A DNA stretch of 15,687 bases from NCBI GenBank assembly GCA_030620115.1, contig JAUXFG010000089.1:1-15687 (forward strand). The letters run 5' to 3'. A program made the position numbers and the translations under genes. The notes below the pieces were generated by a model. That model was not told where the DNA came from and ran no database searches. It worked only from the letters and a program-made list of their open reading frames with translations. Below are positions 6,870-14,829 of this stretch, piece by piece; positions within the stretch are counted from its first letter, which is position 1; every line of letters starts with the position of its first letter. Source of the DNA: Candidatus Fermentibacterota bacterium (GTDB taxonomy: Bacteria > JAFGKV01).

Positions 6870-8576
6870 ATGAAGAGATCTGATCGACTGGCGGCTTTTG
6901 TGGCAATGATCTCATATGCGGCATTTGGTGGCGCATTTGGGAAAACATTGCTCCGGCTCGCCTCGTTGAATGTGGATCCCGAGCACTATCGTGTAACTGG
7001 GGCGCTGGCACAGCTTCGTTGGCTGCCCCAGTGGCCCCCGGTTGCATGGATGGCAGCCTGTGCGGCCTTGGGATTCGTGATGTGGTGGATTGGCTGGAGC
7101 ATTCTAAGAAGACAGGGGGTGAATCGTTCGCCTGAGGCAGCGCTTCTTCCATTTTTTGCGGTGGTGCTGGGCGCCGCGCTGCTCCTATTCGCAGGAGATC
7201 CAGTTTCGAAAGATACGAGATTCTGGGTCCTTGCAGGCGTTGGATTCGCAGGCGCAGGCCAATTGGTGCTCTGGGCGCTCATAGCCCTCTGGCCCTTGGT
7301 CGCGGGGGCGCCGTGGACGCCGAGGCTCAGTACCGTGTGGGCGATCAGCATCCTCTTCTATGTCACTGTCGGCATGTGGATGACACGGGTGCAGGAGCCC
7401 ACGGGAGATGAACCGCACTACCTCCTGGGGATGCACTCCTTGGTAGTTGATGGTGATCTCGACGTGGCGAATAACCACCTGAATCAAGACTACCTCGCCT
7501 TCTATCCTACACCGCTGCACCATGCCCAAATGATCGAGACGAAACGGGGAATCACCCTGCCCAAGCACAGCATCGGTCTTATGGTTCTTGGTGCTCCGTG
7601 CTACTGGATCGGCGGCAGAGAGGCGGTGAGTCTTTTCTGTTCTCTGCTGTTGGCTGCACTGGCGGCGGTTGTCTACACCTTGATGGCTCAGCGGCATGGT
7701 TCAAGGGCGAGCGCCGTATGCTGGAGCATTATGCTCGTCTCGGCCCCCTTGGCGATATACCCCGGCCAAATATACCCCAATGCGCTCACGGGGCTGCTGC
7801 TTGCCGGTGCCCTGCTCTATGGCAGACAGGGCCGTTGGGCAGTGCTGTCCGGGCTGATGCTGGGTCTTATCCCTTGGTGTCACCTGGGCACGTGGCCGCT
7901 TGCACTGGGGGCGCTTTTTCTGCTCACGCCGCAGAAGTTGCGACAAACTCCGCGCTTGTGGCTTCCGGCGGTTCTTCTTTGGGCTTTCTTGGGGGTCTAT
8001 CATCTCTATTTCTGGGGCAGCCTGACTCCCCCTGTTTCCACGTATGGCCGTTTTTCATGGGCCGGCATACCACGCGCTTTGCCCGGTCTCTTTCTCGATC
8101 AGGAGTCAGGAATATTCTGGCTTGCACCGATATGGCTCACCCTGATCCCGGGTCTTCGTAGTGCGGTTCGAACACGCCAGACAAGACGCGAGTTTCTCTT
8201 GTTGGCCATGTGGCTGCTCTATCTTTCGACATTCTCGTGGTGGTATGGTGGATGGTGCCCCACCGGCAGGTTTTTCCTACCGGTCTCGGGCCTTCTGGCG
8301 AGTCTGCTCTGTCTGGGGGTTCCCCGTTTGCGGAGGGGCATGCCATGGTTGTGGGTGGTGAGCGGCTCGGTGACTTTTCTTTTGATCTCGTTCCCGTTCT
8401 TCCGATACAATGCCCATGATGGAACGAACTCAATGCTCGATGCCTTGGGGCATGCCGGATCTTGCTTGGCGGCGTTCTTTCCTCGTGTTGTTGAGTTCTC
8501 TTTGCCGATCTGGCTCGCATGGGTCGGGTTCTTGACAGGATTGATATGGCTGCTGACACGAAGATCAGATCAATAG
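6870..8576 (+). CDS. Polytopic membrane protein, probable GT-C type glycosyltransferase
   Basis: The 568-residue protein has about a dozen hydrophobic segments. After the early helices it carries EPTGDEPHYLL with Asp180 and Glu181, then SLVVDGDLDVANN, QDYLAFYP and LPKHSIGLMVLGAPCYWIGG. An acidic GDEPHY in an outer loop followed by this series is seen in a family of bacterial membrane proteins related to GT39/GT-C glycosyltransferases, many annotated only as hypothetical. A role in sugar transfer from a lipid-linked donor at the outer face of the inner membrane is therefore an inference from fold and motif placement. The start has only a weak AGGG site 5 bases upstream. The next gene overlaps its last 31 bases, so the two are probably co-translated. 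Only about 70 bases separate it from the palindrome at 6625-6801. Confidence 0.7.
   Translation: MKRSDRLAAFVAMISYAAFGGAFGKTLLRLASLNVDPEHYRVTGALAQLRWLPQWPPVAWMAACAALGFVMWWIGWSILRRQGVNRSPEAALLPFFAVVLGAALLLFAGDPVSKDTRFWVLAGVGFAGAGQLVLWALIALWPLVAGAPWTPRLSTVWAISILFYVTVGMWMTRVQEPTGDEPHYLLGMHSLVVDGDLDVANNHLNQDYLAFYPTPLHHAQMIETKRGITLPKHSIGLMVLGAPCYWIGGREAVSLFCSLLLAALAAVVYTLMAQRHGSRASAVCWSIMLVSAPLAIYPGQIYPNALTGLLLAGALLYGRQGRWAVLSGLMLGLIPWCHLGTWPLALGALFLLTPQKLRQTPRLWLPAVLLWAFLGVYHLYFWGSLTPPVSTYGRFSWAGIPRALPGLFLDQESGIFWLAPIWLTLIPGLRSAVRTRQTRREFLLLAMWLLYLSTFSWWYGGWCPTGRFFLPVSGLLASLLCLGVPRLRRGMPWLWVVSGSVTFLLISFPFFRYNAHDGTNSMLDALGHAGSCLAAFFPRVVEFSLPIWLAWVGFLTGLIWLLTRRSDQ
8536..8540 (+). promoter_or_regulatory. 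Ribosome site CAGGA inside the preceding gene, deciding the start at 8546
   Basis: CAGGA is 5 bases upstream of the ATG at 8546. The earlier in-frame ATG at 8519 lacks any purine-rich site. Starting at 8546 places the transmembrane helix close to the N-terminus, as expected for an anchored SGNH protein. Confidence 0.55.
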
Positions 8577-9712
8577 CCGGGGCCGTCACGCTTCTTTGTG
8601 TCTCGATTCTTGTGGGTCTTCTCCTGGCCGAGGCTTTGGTGAGGATTCTTTTGCCTCAACCGGTGGGGAATGCGCTGCCCATGTATGCTCCCGATGAGCA
8701 GTTGGCTCACCGGTTGAAGGCAGGATTCCAGGGGCTGCTCCGTACCGGCGAGTTCTCGATCATGGTCAGGACGAACAGCTTCGGTTTTCGTGGTGAAGCC
8801 TGGGACAGTTTGCAGAGTAGAAGAATCCTTGTTCTAGGCGATTCGTTCACGTTTGGGTATGGGGTACATGAAGCGCAGACTTTTCCTGCATGCTTGTGTG
8901 TAGCTCTTGAGGAAATGGGTTGCGATGTGGCGGTGTTCAACGCGGGCGTGCCGGGCTATGGGACGCTCCAGGAAGAACAGCTGCTGGAGCGGTTATGGCC
9001 GCGTCTGCGGCCGGGTCTGGTGATACTCGCCTTCACTGTTGGCTCGGATCTTCGGAACAATATCGAACAGCGACTCAGACCCGAAGAGGGATTCGAGGTC
9101 AGAGAGGGGTATCTCGTGAAGAGAGGTCTCCCTGCCGGTTCAAGACTACCTCTGAAGGCCTTTTTTCAGCAGCACAGCCACCTCTATGTGCTCCTGCAAA
9201 AGAGCCGCGCGCGGGCGGCAATGAAGCAGGATGGTTTTTCGAAGGAGCGGACAGCCTGCAGCCACTTCCTCGGTGCAGAGCCATGTGGAGATATGGCGAA
9301 TGCATGGGAGATCACACGTCGGGCTCTTGGACGGATGAACGCCTATTGCTTCGATAGAGGTACGAGATTCTGTCTTGTGGCGATCCCCCATCCGGTGCAA
9401 GTATATGATAGGCTATGGAGCGAGGAAACCAGCGCGCTGGGCGTCTTCCGGGAGGGGCTGTCGCGCGAAGGCGTACAGCAACGCCTTAATGTACTGGCGC
9501 ATGATATGGGGATCGCCTTTATTGACCCGCTTGCGCATTTCAGATTGCATGCAACCGAGGTGCTCTACTACCCTCTTGACAGGCATCTTACCGCCCTTGG
9601 ACATCAGCTCATGGTAGATGAATTGGCTCCTGTGGTTGCACGAGAGATTGAATGTCTAGAGAGAAGTGAGTTGACAAATGCATCGTCAACACCTGAAAAT
9701 GAACGCGAATAA
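8546..9712 (+). CDS. Membrane-anchored SGNH/GDSL hydrolase-like protein
   Basis: The 388-residue protein begins with a short basic stretch and one hydrophobic helix (about residues 9-35) that should anchor it facing the periplasm. RILVLGDSFTFGYG places the SGNH block I nucleophile at Ser100. VFNAGVPGYGTLQEEQ resembles block II, FTVGSDLRNN takes the place of the usual GND block III, and LDRHLTALGH gives the Asp345-x-His347 pair of block V. The nucleophile and Asp/His are thus present, while the block III Asn is replaced by Ser. Relatives move or remove acyl groups on lipids and cell-surface polysaccharides. Its place after a GT-C-like gene and before peptidoglycan genes supports a role in envelope polymer acylation, which remains an inference. 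The gene overlaps the previous one by 31 bases. Confidence 0.78.
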   Translation: MAADTKIRSIAGAVTLLCVSILVGLLLAEALVRILLPQPVGNALPMYAPDEQLAHRLKAGFQGLLRTGEFSIMVRTNSFGFRGEAWDSLQSRRILVLGDSFTFGYGVHEAQTFPACLCVALEEMGCDVAVFNAGVPGYGTLQEEQLLERLWPRLRPGLVILAFTVGSDLRNNIEQRLRPEEGFEVREGYLVKRGLPAGSRLPLKAFFQQHSHLYVLLQKSRARAAMKQDGFSKERTACSHFLGAEPCGDMANAWEITRRALGRMNAYCFDRGTRFCLVAIPHPVQVYDRLWSEETSALGVFREGLSREGVQQRLNVLAHDMGIAFIDPLAHFRLHATEVLYYPLDRHLTALGHQLMVDELAPVVAREIECLERSELTNASSTPENERE

Positions 9713-9722
9713 TGTAGCATTT

Positions 9723-9728
9723 GGAGGA
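9723..9728 (+). promoter_or_regulatory. Ribosome site GGAGGA deciding the mltD start
   Basis: GGAGGA is followed 3 bases later by the ATG at 9732, which begins a standard lipoprotein signal. Earlier in-frame ATGs at 9678 and 9699 lack a comparable site and would put a polar tail before the signal peptide. Confidence 0.6.
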
Positions 9729-9731
9729 TCT

Positions 9732-12044
9732 ATGCTTTGGATACGTCGTAGTGTTGTTCTGTTGGCCCTCATCTTGGCAAGCTGTTCCCATTGGGGTGGT
9801 CATTCAAATGATGCCGTAGTAAACGCGGTTGCCGAGGCTGAGTTGGATGCCCTGCGGGACCAGCTGGAACTAGCGCGCGAGCTCGCAGATGTAGGCGATC
9901 TGCCCAGGGCCGCACAAGCGTATCGAATAGCTCTGGAGCTTCTCCCCTCCGAAGAATTCCGTGCCGAGACCCAGGCCCAGGTGGACAGCCTGGCCGGTAC
10001 CCTCCTGGACGAGTATCATCAGTTGCTCAGCGCCATGCCGGCATTGCCCGGTGAAACACCGGCGTGGGCCGTGGTGGCCGAGATCGATTCCACGGTAGAC
10101 GGCGACACCGCAATTCCCGTCATCGTGGCACCCCCAGATACCTTGATCTATGACATGCCCCTGGTGATGAACACCAAGGTGGAGCGTGTCATCGAGTATT
10201 TCACCACCAAGGGGCGTGAGCCGTTTGCCAGATGGCTCGAACGGGCTGGGCGATACGAGCCTCTGATGCGTGAAATTCTGCGTGAGCATGAATTGCCGGG
10301 TGATCTTATTTATTTGTGCATGATCGAGAGTGGTTTCAACACAAAGGCCTACAGCTATGCACATGCCGCTGGTCCTTGGCAGTTCATTAGAGGGACAGGT
10401 CGGAAGTTCGGCCTTACCATGAACTGGTGGATCGATGAACGGCGGGATTTTGTCAAATCCACGCATGCGGCGTGCCGCTACTTGAGCATGCTCCACGAGG
10501 AATTCGGGAGCTGGGAGCTTGCGCTTGCCGCGTACAATTGCGGCGAGGGCCGGGTTGCGCGTCATATCAAACGTTACAAAACGCGCGATTTCTGGAAGCT
10601 GCGACGTCTGCCTCGCCAGACGCGCAACTATGTTCCCACATTCATGGGGGCCATGGTCATCGCGAAGAACCCTGCGGAATATGGGTTTGATGTCGATCCA
10701 TTGCCTCCCGTGGAGTGGGAGGATATCGAGCTTTCGGAGTGCACCTCGCTTGATGTGGCTGCTCGTTGCGCGGAAGCCACCGTGGATGAGCTCGCGCAGC
10801 TGAATCCTGCGTTGCGACGTGGATGTACCCCGCCTGACATGGACACGTACATGTTCCGATTGCCTATAGGCACGAGCGAGGCATTCATTGCGGAATATGC
10901 AAAGATCCCTGAGGAAGAGAAGATCACTTGGGCTCGGCATGAGGTGAGACGAGGGCAGACCCTCTCCGGTATCGCCCGGCAGTACGGTACATCGGTGCGG
11001 GCAATTCAAGACTTCAATAAACTGCGGGGTACGATGATCCGCGAAGGAAGCTATCTTATCATTCCAGTTCCCTCGTCCGGAGGCAGCGCGCACTTTCCTC
11101 AACAGTGGGCCCATGATGGCGGCGAAGAGACCCGGTATCGTGTCCGGCGGGGAGATACCCTGGGCAATATCGCAAGGCGTCATGGCGTGAGTCTCTCCCG
11201 GCTCTGTGGCTGGAACGGGTTACGCGTCTCGTCAACCATCTACCCGGGCCAGAAGCTCGTGCTATGGCCTGGTGAATCGGAGTACGATTCCTCTGGTGGT
11301 TCCGGGGGCTATGTGGTGCGGAGAGGCGATACGCTTTCGAAGATCGCCACTTGCCATGGCATGAGCATTGCGGAGCTGCGAAGCATGAATGGGATTCATG
11401 GTTCCCGCATCTATCCTGGGCAGAAACTCCTCGTGCACTCGAGAGCCGGTACATCCGACTCATCTCGCTCCGAGGCGGTTGTTGAGAAAGCCGCTACAGG
11501 CGAGTATGTGGTACGACGGGGAGATACGCTTTCCAAGATTGCTTCCCATCACGGCATGACCGTCGCTGACCTGCAAAACAAGAACGGTATCCGAGGCTCC
11601 CGCATCTATCCCGGGCAGAAGCTTGTCGTGTATTCGAGAGCAAGTGCGGCGGCATCGCCTCGGCCCGAGATCCTTGTCGAAAAAACCGCCACAGGTGAGT
11701 ATGTGGTGCGGCGAGGGGATACGCTTTCCAAGATCGCATCACGCCATCGCATGACCGTGGCGGAGCTCCGTGGTGTAAATGGCATCCAAGGCTCCCGCAT
11801 CTATCCCGGGCAGAAGCTTCTTGTGGGTGGTACTGCTGCGGTGACCTCCGATGAGGGAAGCAGGCCCACGACCTATATGGTCAGACGAGGCGATAGCTTA
11901 TATGTGATTGCGCGCCGTTTCGGAGTCACTATCGCCGAGCTTTCGAAATGGAATGGCCTCGAACCGAATAGAATCCTGTATCCTGGCACCAGACTCACGC
12001 TGATCCCCAAAGGTGAACATCTCGACAGAGCCATTGGCGGCTGA
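9732..12044 (+). CDS. MltD-type membrane-bound lytic transglycosylase with six LysM domains
   Basis: The 770-residue lipoprotein has a hydrophobic signal ending in the lipobox LASC with Cys18. Residues about 35-90 form a helical, TPR-like segment. The SLT catalytic domain (about 165-300) carries MIESGFN with catalytic Glu199, GPWQFI, and LAAYNCGEGRV near 268, where the usual Ala of NAGEG is Cys. It cuts the glycan strand of peptidoglycan to a 1,6-anhydro product. After an intermediate region, LysM domains start at about residues 403, 468, 526, 591, 656 and 714, most opening with VRRGDTL and closing with YPGQKL. Six is more than the two or three usual in MltD. Copies three to five are near-identical and lie in 195-base tandem. 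It starts 19 bases after the SGNH gene and is followed after 43 bases by dacB. Confidence 0.93.
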   Translation: MLWIRRSVVLLALILASCSHWGGHSNDAVVNAVAEAELDALRDQLELARELADVGDLPRAAQAYRIALELLPSEEFRAETQAQVDSLAGTLLDEYHQLLSAMPALPGETPAWAVVAEIDSTVDGDTAIPVIVAPPDTLIYDMPLVMNTKVERVIEYFTTKGREPFARWLERAGRYEPLMREILREHELPGDLIYLCMIESGFNTKAYSYAHAAGPWQFIRGTGRKFGLTMNWWIDERRDFVKSTHAACRYLSMLHEEFGSWELALAAYNCGEGRVARHIKRYKTRDFWKLRRLPRQTRNYVPTFMGAMVIAKNPAEYGFDVDPLPPVEWEDIELSECTSLDVAARCAEATVDELAQLNPALRRGCTPPDMDTYMFRLPIGTSEAFIAEYAKIPEEEKITWARHEVRRGQTLSGIARQYGTSVRAIQDFNKLRGTMIREGSYLIIPVPSSGGSAHFPQQWAHDGGEETRYRVRRGDTLGNIARRHGVSLSRLCGWNGLRVSSTIYPGQKLVLWPGESEYDSSGGSGGYVVRRGDTLSKIATCHGMSIAELRSMNGIHGSRIYPGQKLLVHSRAGTSDSSRSEAVVEKAATGEYVVRRGDTLSKIASHHGMTVADLQNKNGIRGSRIYPGQKLVVYSRASAAASPRPEILVEKTATGEYVVRRGDTLSKIASRHRMTVAELRGVNGIQGSRIYPGQKLLVGGTAAVTSDEGSRPTTYMVRRGDSLYVIARRFGVTIAELSKWNGLEPNRILYPGTRLTLIPKGEHLDRAIGG
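11307..11826 (+). repeat. 195-bp tandem repeat inside mltD encoding LysM 3-5
   Basis: Units start at 11307, 11502 and 11697, exactly 195 bases (65 codons) apart, and the third ends near 11826 where similarity falls off. The LysM cores share VVRRGDTLSKIA and GSRIYPGQKL; linkers between copies two and three also resemble each other (VEKAATGEY and VEKTATGEY). The exact period indicates recent in-frame duplication, and the copy number may vary between strains. Confidence 0.85.
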
Positions 12045-12087
12045 GAGTACCCGCGCATTTCCGTGAGCATGTGAGGAGACAATTGCC

Positions 12088-13575
12088 ATGATCAAGAAGA
12101 GGATCAATGGCGTTTGGCTTCTTGTATTATTGCTGATCTGCCTGGTTGTGGCGTGCAGCCCCCTTCGACTCTCGAAGAGAGGAAAAGATGGCGCGTGGCT
12201 CCTGGAGAATTCCGAGATAACATTCGCCCCCTTGGTGAGCCAGGGCGCTCGCTGGGGCGCCATGGTCATCGATGGGGAGACTGGTGCGATCCTGGCGGCG
12301 AGGAATGCTGAAGAGCTGTTCACTCCCGCCTCCAATATGAAGGTAGTGACTACCGCGGCGGCCTTGGAGCTCCTGGGGCCGGACCATGTTTTTTTGACGG
12401 AGCTTGAATGCCGAATTGAGACGACTGCTGCGGGAGAGACCATTGGAGATCTTATCATTTTGGGAGGCGGCGATCCTTCCTTTTGTAGTGAAGAGCTCGC
12501 CGAATCCTGCGATAGCGTGTTCCATGGATGGTGTGACAGCCTTATTCTCAAAGGGATGCATCGACTGGTGGGAAGAGTCCTGGGATGTGATGATTTCCTG
12601 GCGTCACCTCCACCTGGGCCTTCATGGGCGTGGGACGACTTGGGCTTTGGCTTTGCATCCCTTCCCTCGGGGCTCTGTTTCCATGACAATGAAGTCGAGG
12701 TAATCCTGACCCCGGCGGAGAAGATAGGTGGTCTGGTCAGCATGACTGTGGAGCCTGAGAGGGGTGGGAAGGAACTGTTCTGTACAGTGCGCACTGGAGA
12801 GCCGCGAGCAAAAAGAGAAATCCGCCTGCGGAAGTTGCCTGGAGAACGGCGCACCGTGTTGTCAGGAATGCTTCCCATGGATGAAGCCCCGGTTCAGTTG
12901 GCCGTTGCTCATGACAATCCTGCTCTTCTGGCGGCTCTTGCCCTGATAGCCACCATGGAAGCACGAGGGATCGAAGTCACTGGGACTGCGGAGGCAACGT
13001 GTAATGGTGGTAACGGACGGAGAGATCGGATTGCCTCCCATGTTTCGCCGCCGCTGAAGGATCTCGCTAAGGTAATGAACCTCGAGAGCAAGAATCTATG
13101 GGCTGAGCAGCTTCTCCTGAATATGGGGCTCGAAGAGAGCGGGGTGGGGACAAGAGCCGCCGGCGTAGATGCCGTTGAACACGCACTCGGAAGACTTGGT
13201 TTGCCTCAAGTGGGGATTGCGATGTTCGATGGATCCGGGCTTTCACGCCTCAATATGATTTCCCCTGGGTATATGGCACGACTGCTGCAACGGATCGGGG
13301 AGCGGGAGTGGGGGAAGTATCTCCATGAGAGCCTTCCCATCGCCGGGCAATCGGGAACCTTGGAGGATAGAATGGGGGGTACGGTGGCCGAGGGGCGGAT
13401 TAGGGCAAAAACAGGATCGATGCGTGGTATCCGAACGCTCTCGGGCTATGCGGAGACCATGTCCGGACGGAAGATCATGTTCTCCATAATGATCAATGGC
13501 TATCCGGGCTCCGGATCCGTGATGGATCTCGCCATGGATCGGTTCTGCGGTTTCCTGACGCAGCTCCATCACTGA
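12088..13575 (+). CDS. D-alanyl-D-alanine carboxypeptidase/endopeptidase, PBP4 (DacB) family
   Basis: The 495-residue protein carries all three penicillin-binding active-site motifs: S82-N-M-K85, S334-K-N336 and K441-T-G443. The wide gap between the first two motifs, with the family word GDLIILGGGDPSF, is the class C PBP4 layout with inserted domains. It should remove the terminal D-Ala and cut D-Ala cross-links in the periplasm. The N-terminus has a hydrophobic core ending LVVAC with Cys23, which reads as a lipobox; PBP4 of E. coli is soluble, so membrane tethering here would be a difference. AGGAG lies 9 bases before the ATG. The gene follows mltD by 43 bases, pairing a glycan-strand cleaver with a cross-link cleaver in one transcript. 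Confidence 0.93.
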   Translation: MIKKRINGVWLLVLLLICLVVACSPLRLSKRGKDGAWLLENSEITFAPLVSQGARWGAMVIDGETGAILAARNAEELFTPASNMKVVTTAAALELLGPDHVFLTELECRIETTAAGETIGDLIILGGGDPSFCSEELAESCDSVFHGWCDSLILKGMHRLVGRVLGCDDFLASPPPGPSWAWDDLGFGFASLPSGLCFHDNEVEVILTPAEKIGGLVSMTVEPERGGKELFCTVRTGEPRAKREIRLRKLPGERRTVLSGMLPMDEAPVQLAVAHDNPALLAALALIATMEARGIEVTGTAEATCNGGNGRRDRIASHVSPPLKDLAKVMNLESKNLWAEQLLLNMGLEESGVGTRAAGVDAVEHALGRLGLPQVGIAMFDGSGLSRLNMISPGYMARLLQRIGEREWGKYLHESLPIAGQSGTLEDRMGGTVAEGRIRAKTGSMRGIRTLSGYAETMSGRKIMFSIMINGYPGSGSVMDLAMDRFCGFLTQLHH

Positions 13576-13587
13576 CAGACACCACTG

Positions 13588-13621
13588 CAGTCCCGCGCCC
13601 AAAGCTTTGGGTCCGGGACTG
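13588..13621 (+). terminator. Strong hairpin after dacB, possible terminator
   Basis: CAGTCCCG 13588-13595 pairs with CGGGACTG 13614-13621, and the interior CCCAAAGCTTTGGG at 13598-13611 is itself a perfect palindrome. Together they make a near-perfect stem of about 15 pairs starting 13 bases after the dacB stop. No T-run follows, so termination is either of the hairpin-only or factor-assisted kind, or the structure stabilises the 3' end. Its last bases merge into the dispersed 17-mer at 13619-13635. Confidence 0.55.
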
Positions 13622-13635
13622 GTGAGAAATGCGGG
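13619..13635. repeat. Second copy of the palindrome-end 17-mer
   Basis: CTGGTGAGAAATGCGGG is identical to 6785-6801, the right end of the 177-bp palindrome. The flanks differ completely on both sides, and no matching left end is visible nearby, so this is a solo end or a remnant. Confidence 0.6.
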
Positions 13636-13688
13636 TTAGCTGCCATGCTTGCATGGCGCAATTTGCCCTATCCTCCAACCGCTTCTCA

Positions 13689-13742
13689 GAATTTCTGAAT
13701 TTGTAACAGTTTAGCCGTTTTGGAATTTCTGGTGAATTTCTG
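13689..13742. repeat. Three copies of GAATTTCTG at the transposase element's left edge
   Basis: GAATTTCTG occurs at 13689-13697, 13723-13731 and 13734-13742. The last copy runs into the left inverted repeat of the transposase module. The copies may be target-site scars, binding sites for the transposase, or chance A/T-rich repetition. Confidence 0.4.
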
Positions 13743-13765
13743 GGGTCAGATCTTTAATGTTTAAT
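13738..13765. repeat. Left 28-bp inverted repeat of the transposase module
   Basis: Perfect reverse complement of 14825-14852. It contains the AGATCT palindrome and a TTAA-TGT-TTAA mini-dyad. It lies about 90 bases before the transposase ATG and so could also overlap the gene's control region. Confidence 0.85.
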
Positions 13766-13854
13766 GTTGCGTAACGGAACAGGAGAGTGTAGCATGGGAG
13801 ATGCGTCTGTTTGAAGTAAGCAATTGGCGGTAGGAACGATATGGAGGAAGCGAC

Positions 13855-14829
13855 ATGGCTCGGCCACTCCGGATCGACTATGAAGGGGCACACTATCACA
13901 TAACATCGCGAGGTGTTGGACGACAGGATATCTTTTTCGAAGATGAAGACCGAGAGGAGTTCCTGTATCGGCTGGGGGAGGTATCGGATCGTATGGGTGT
14001 AGTGATTCACGCATTTTGCCTTATGGGGAATCACTATCACATTGAGTTGGAAACACCAGAAGGGCATTTGAGCAGGACGATGCAGTGGTTGCACGAAACG
14101 TATGCATCGTCAGTGAACCGGCGCTACAATCGAGTGGGGCATCTGTTTCAGGGGCGCTTCAAGAGCGTGGTGATCGAAGCGGAGAAGCATTTGGCCGCCT
14201 TGACGCGGTATATACATCAGAATCCGGTTCGAGCAGGGCTTGTGGCACATGCATGGGAATACCGGTGGTCGAGTTATCGGGCGTATATAGGGCTGGAAAA
14301 AGGACCAGAGTGGCTGGAGAAGGAGGCTACTCTGGAGCGGTTTGGAAGAAGGGAAGAGGAACAGCGCCAGGCCTATAGAGAGTTCGTCGAAGAGGCGGGT
14401 GCAGAGGATCCGTTGCGGGAGTTATCCTATGGGTCGATTCTGGGGAGCGAGGAGTTCGTAGATCGGATGCGTGAGAAGGTGTCAAAACGGCGCGTGGATG
14501 CTGAAGTATCGCAGATGGTTAGCGCTGTATCAGCAGTAGACCTGTCAGGAGTAAGCCGGATTGTGGCAGAGGCTTATGGCTATGGAGAAGCTGACCTGTT
14601 GGTGCGGGACCGGAAGCTGCACGAAGCACGAGATGTAGGGATCTATTTGAGCCGGGAGGTGACACGGGAAACGAACCGAGAGATAGGATCGCATTTCGGA
14701 GGGATCAGACCGGCTGCGGTGAGTCTGGCAAGCAAGCGGATAAAGGAGAGGATGAAGAGAGACGTAGAGTTCAAAGGACATGTGGCTGAACTCATGGCGA
14801 AGTTGCGCCCAAAGAGAGCCGAATATTAA
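13855..14829 (+). CDS. REP-associated/IS200-like (Y1, HUH) transposase with DnaA-like C-terminal helix-turn-helix
   Basis: The 324-residue protein opens with MARPLRIDYEGAHYHITSRG, the standard start of Transposase_17/RAYT proteins. N59-H60-Y61-H62 is the HUH metal-binding motif and Tyr119 in RYIHQNPVRAGL is the likely nucleophile that attaches to DNA ends. GHLFQGRFKSV is another family word. Residues about 256-305 (HEARDVGIYLSRE, NREIGSHFGGI, AVSLASKRI) resemble the DNA-binding domain IV of DnaA, a C-terminal extension found in one branch of this family and probably used for specific DNA recognition. GGAGG lies 7 bases before the ATG. The reading frame is intact and all motifs are present, so it may be active. 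The stop codon (14827-14829) lies within the right inverted repeat. Confidence 0.88.
   Translation: MARPLRIDYEGAHYHITSRGVGRQDIFFEDEDREEFLYRLGEVSDRMGVVIHAFCLMGNHYHIELETPEGHLSRTMQWLHETYASSVNRRYNRVGHLFQGRFKSVVIEAEKHLAALTRYIHQNPVRAGLVAHAWEYRWSSYRAYIGLEKGPEWLEKEATLERFGRREEEQRQAYREFVEEAGAEDPLRELSYGSILGSEEFVDRMREKVSKRRVDAEVSQMVSAVSAVDLSGVSRIVAEAYGYGEADLLVRDRKLHEARDVGIYLSREVTRETNREIGSHFGGIRPAAVSLASKRIKERMKRDVEFKGHVAELMAKLRPKRAEY

Noticed and set aside
9870-11183. 437-codon open frame on the minus strand
   Set aside because: It is antisense to mltD, whose catalytic and LysM motifs are unmistakable; the reverse frame is a codon-bias shadow.
11307-11826. Regular repeats that might suggest a CRISPR array
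   Set aside because: The 195-base period is in frame and encodes LysM domains; units are coding throughout and there are no short repeat-spacer alternations.
11898-12878. 326-codon open frame on the minus strand
   Set aside because: It spans the antisense of the mltD end and the dacB start, with no domain resemblance and no plausible ribosome site.
13588-13621. Treating the dacB hairpin as a definite Rho-independent terminator
   Set aside because: The stem is strong but no T-run follows, so only a moderate-confidence terminator call is made.
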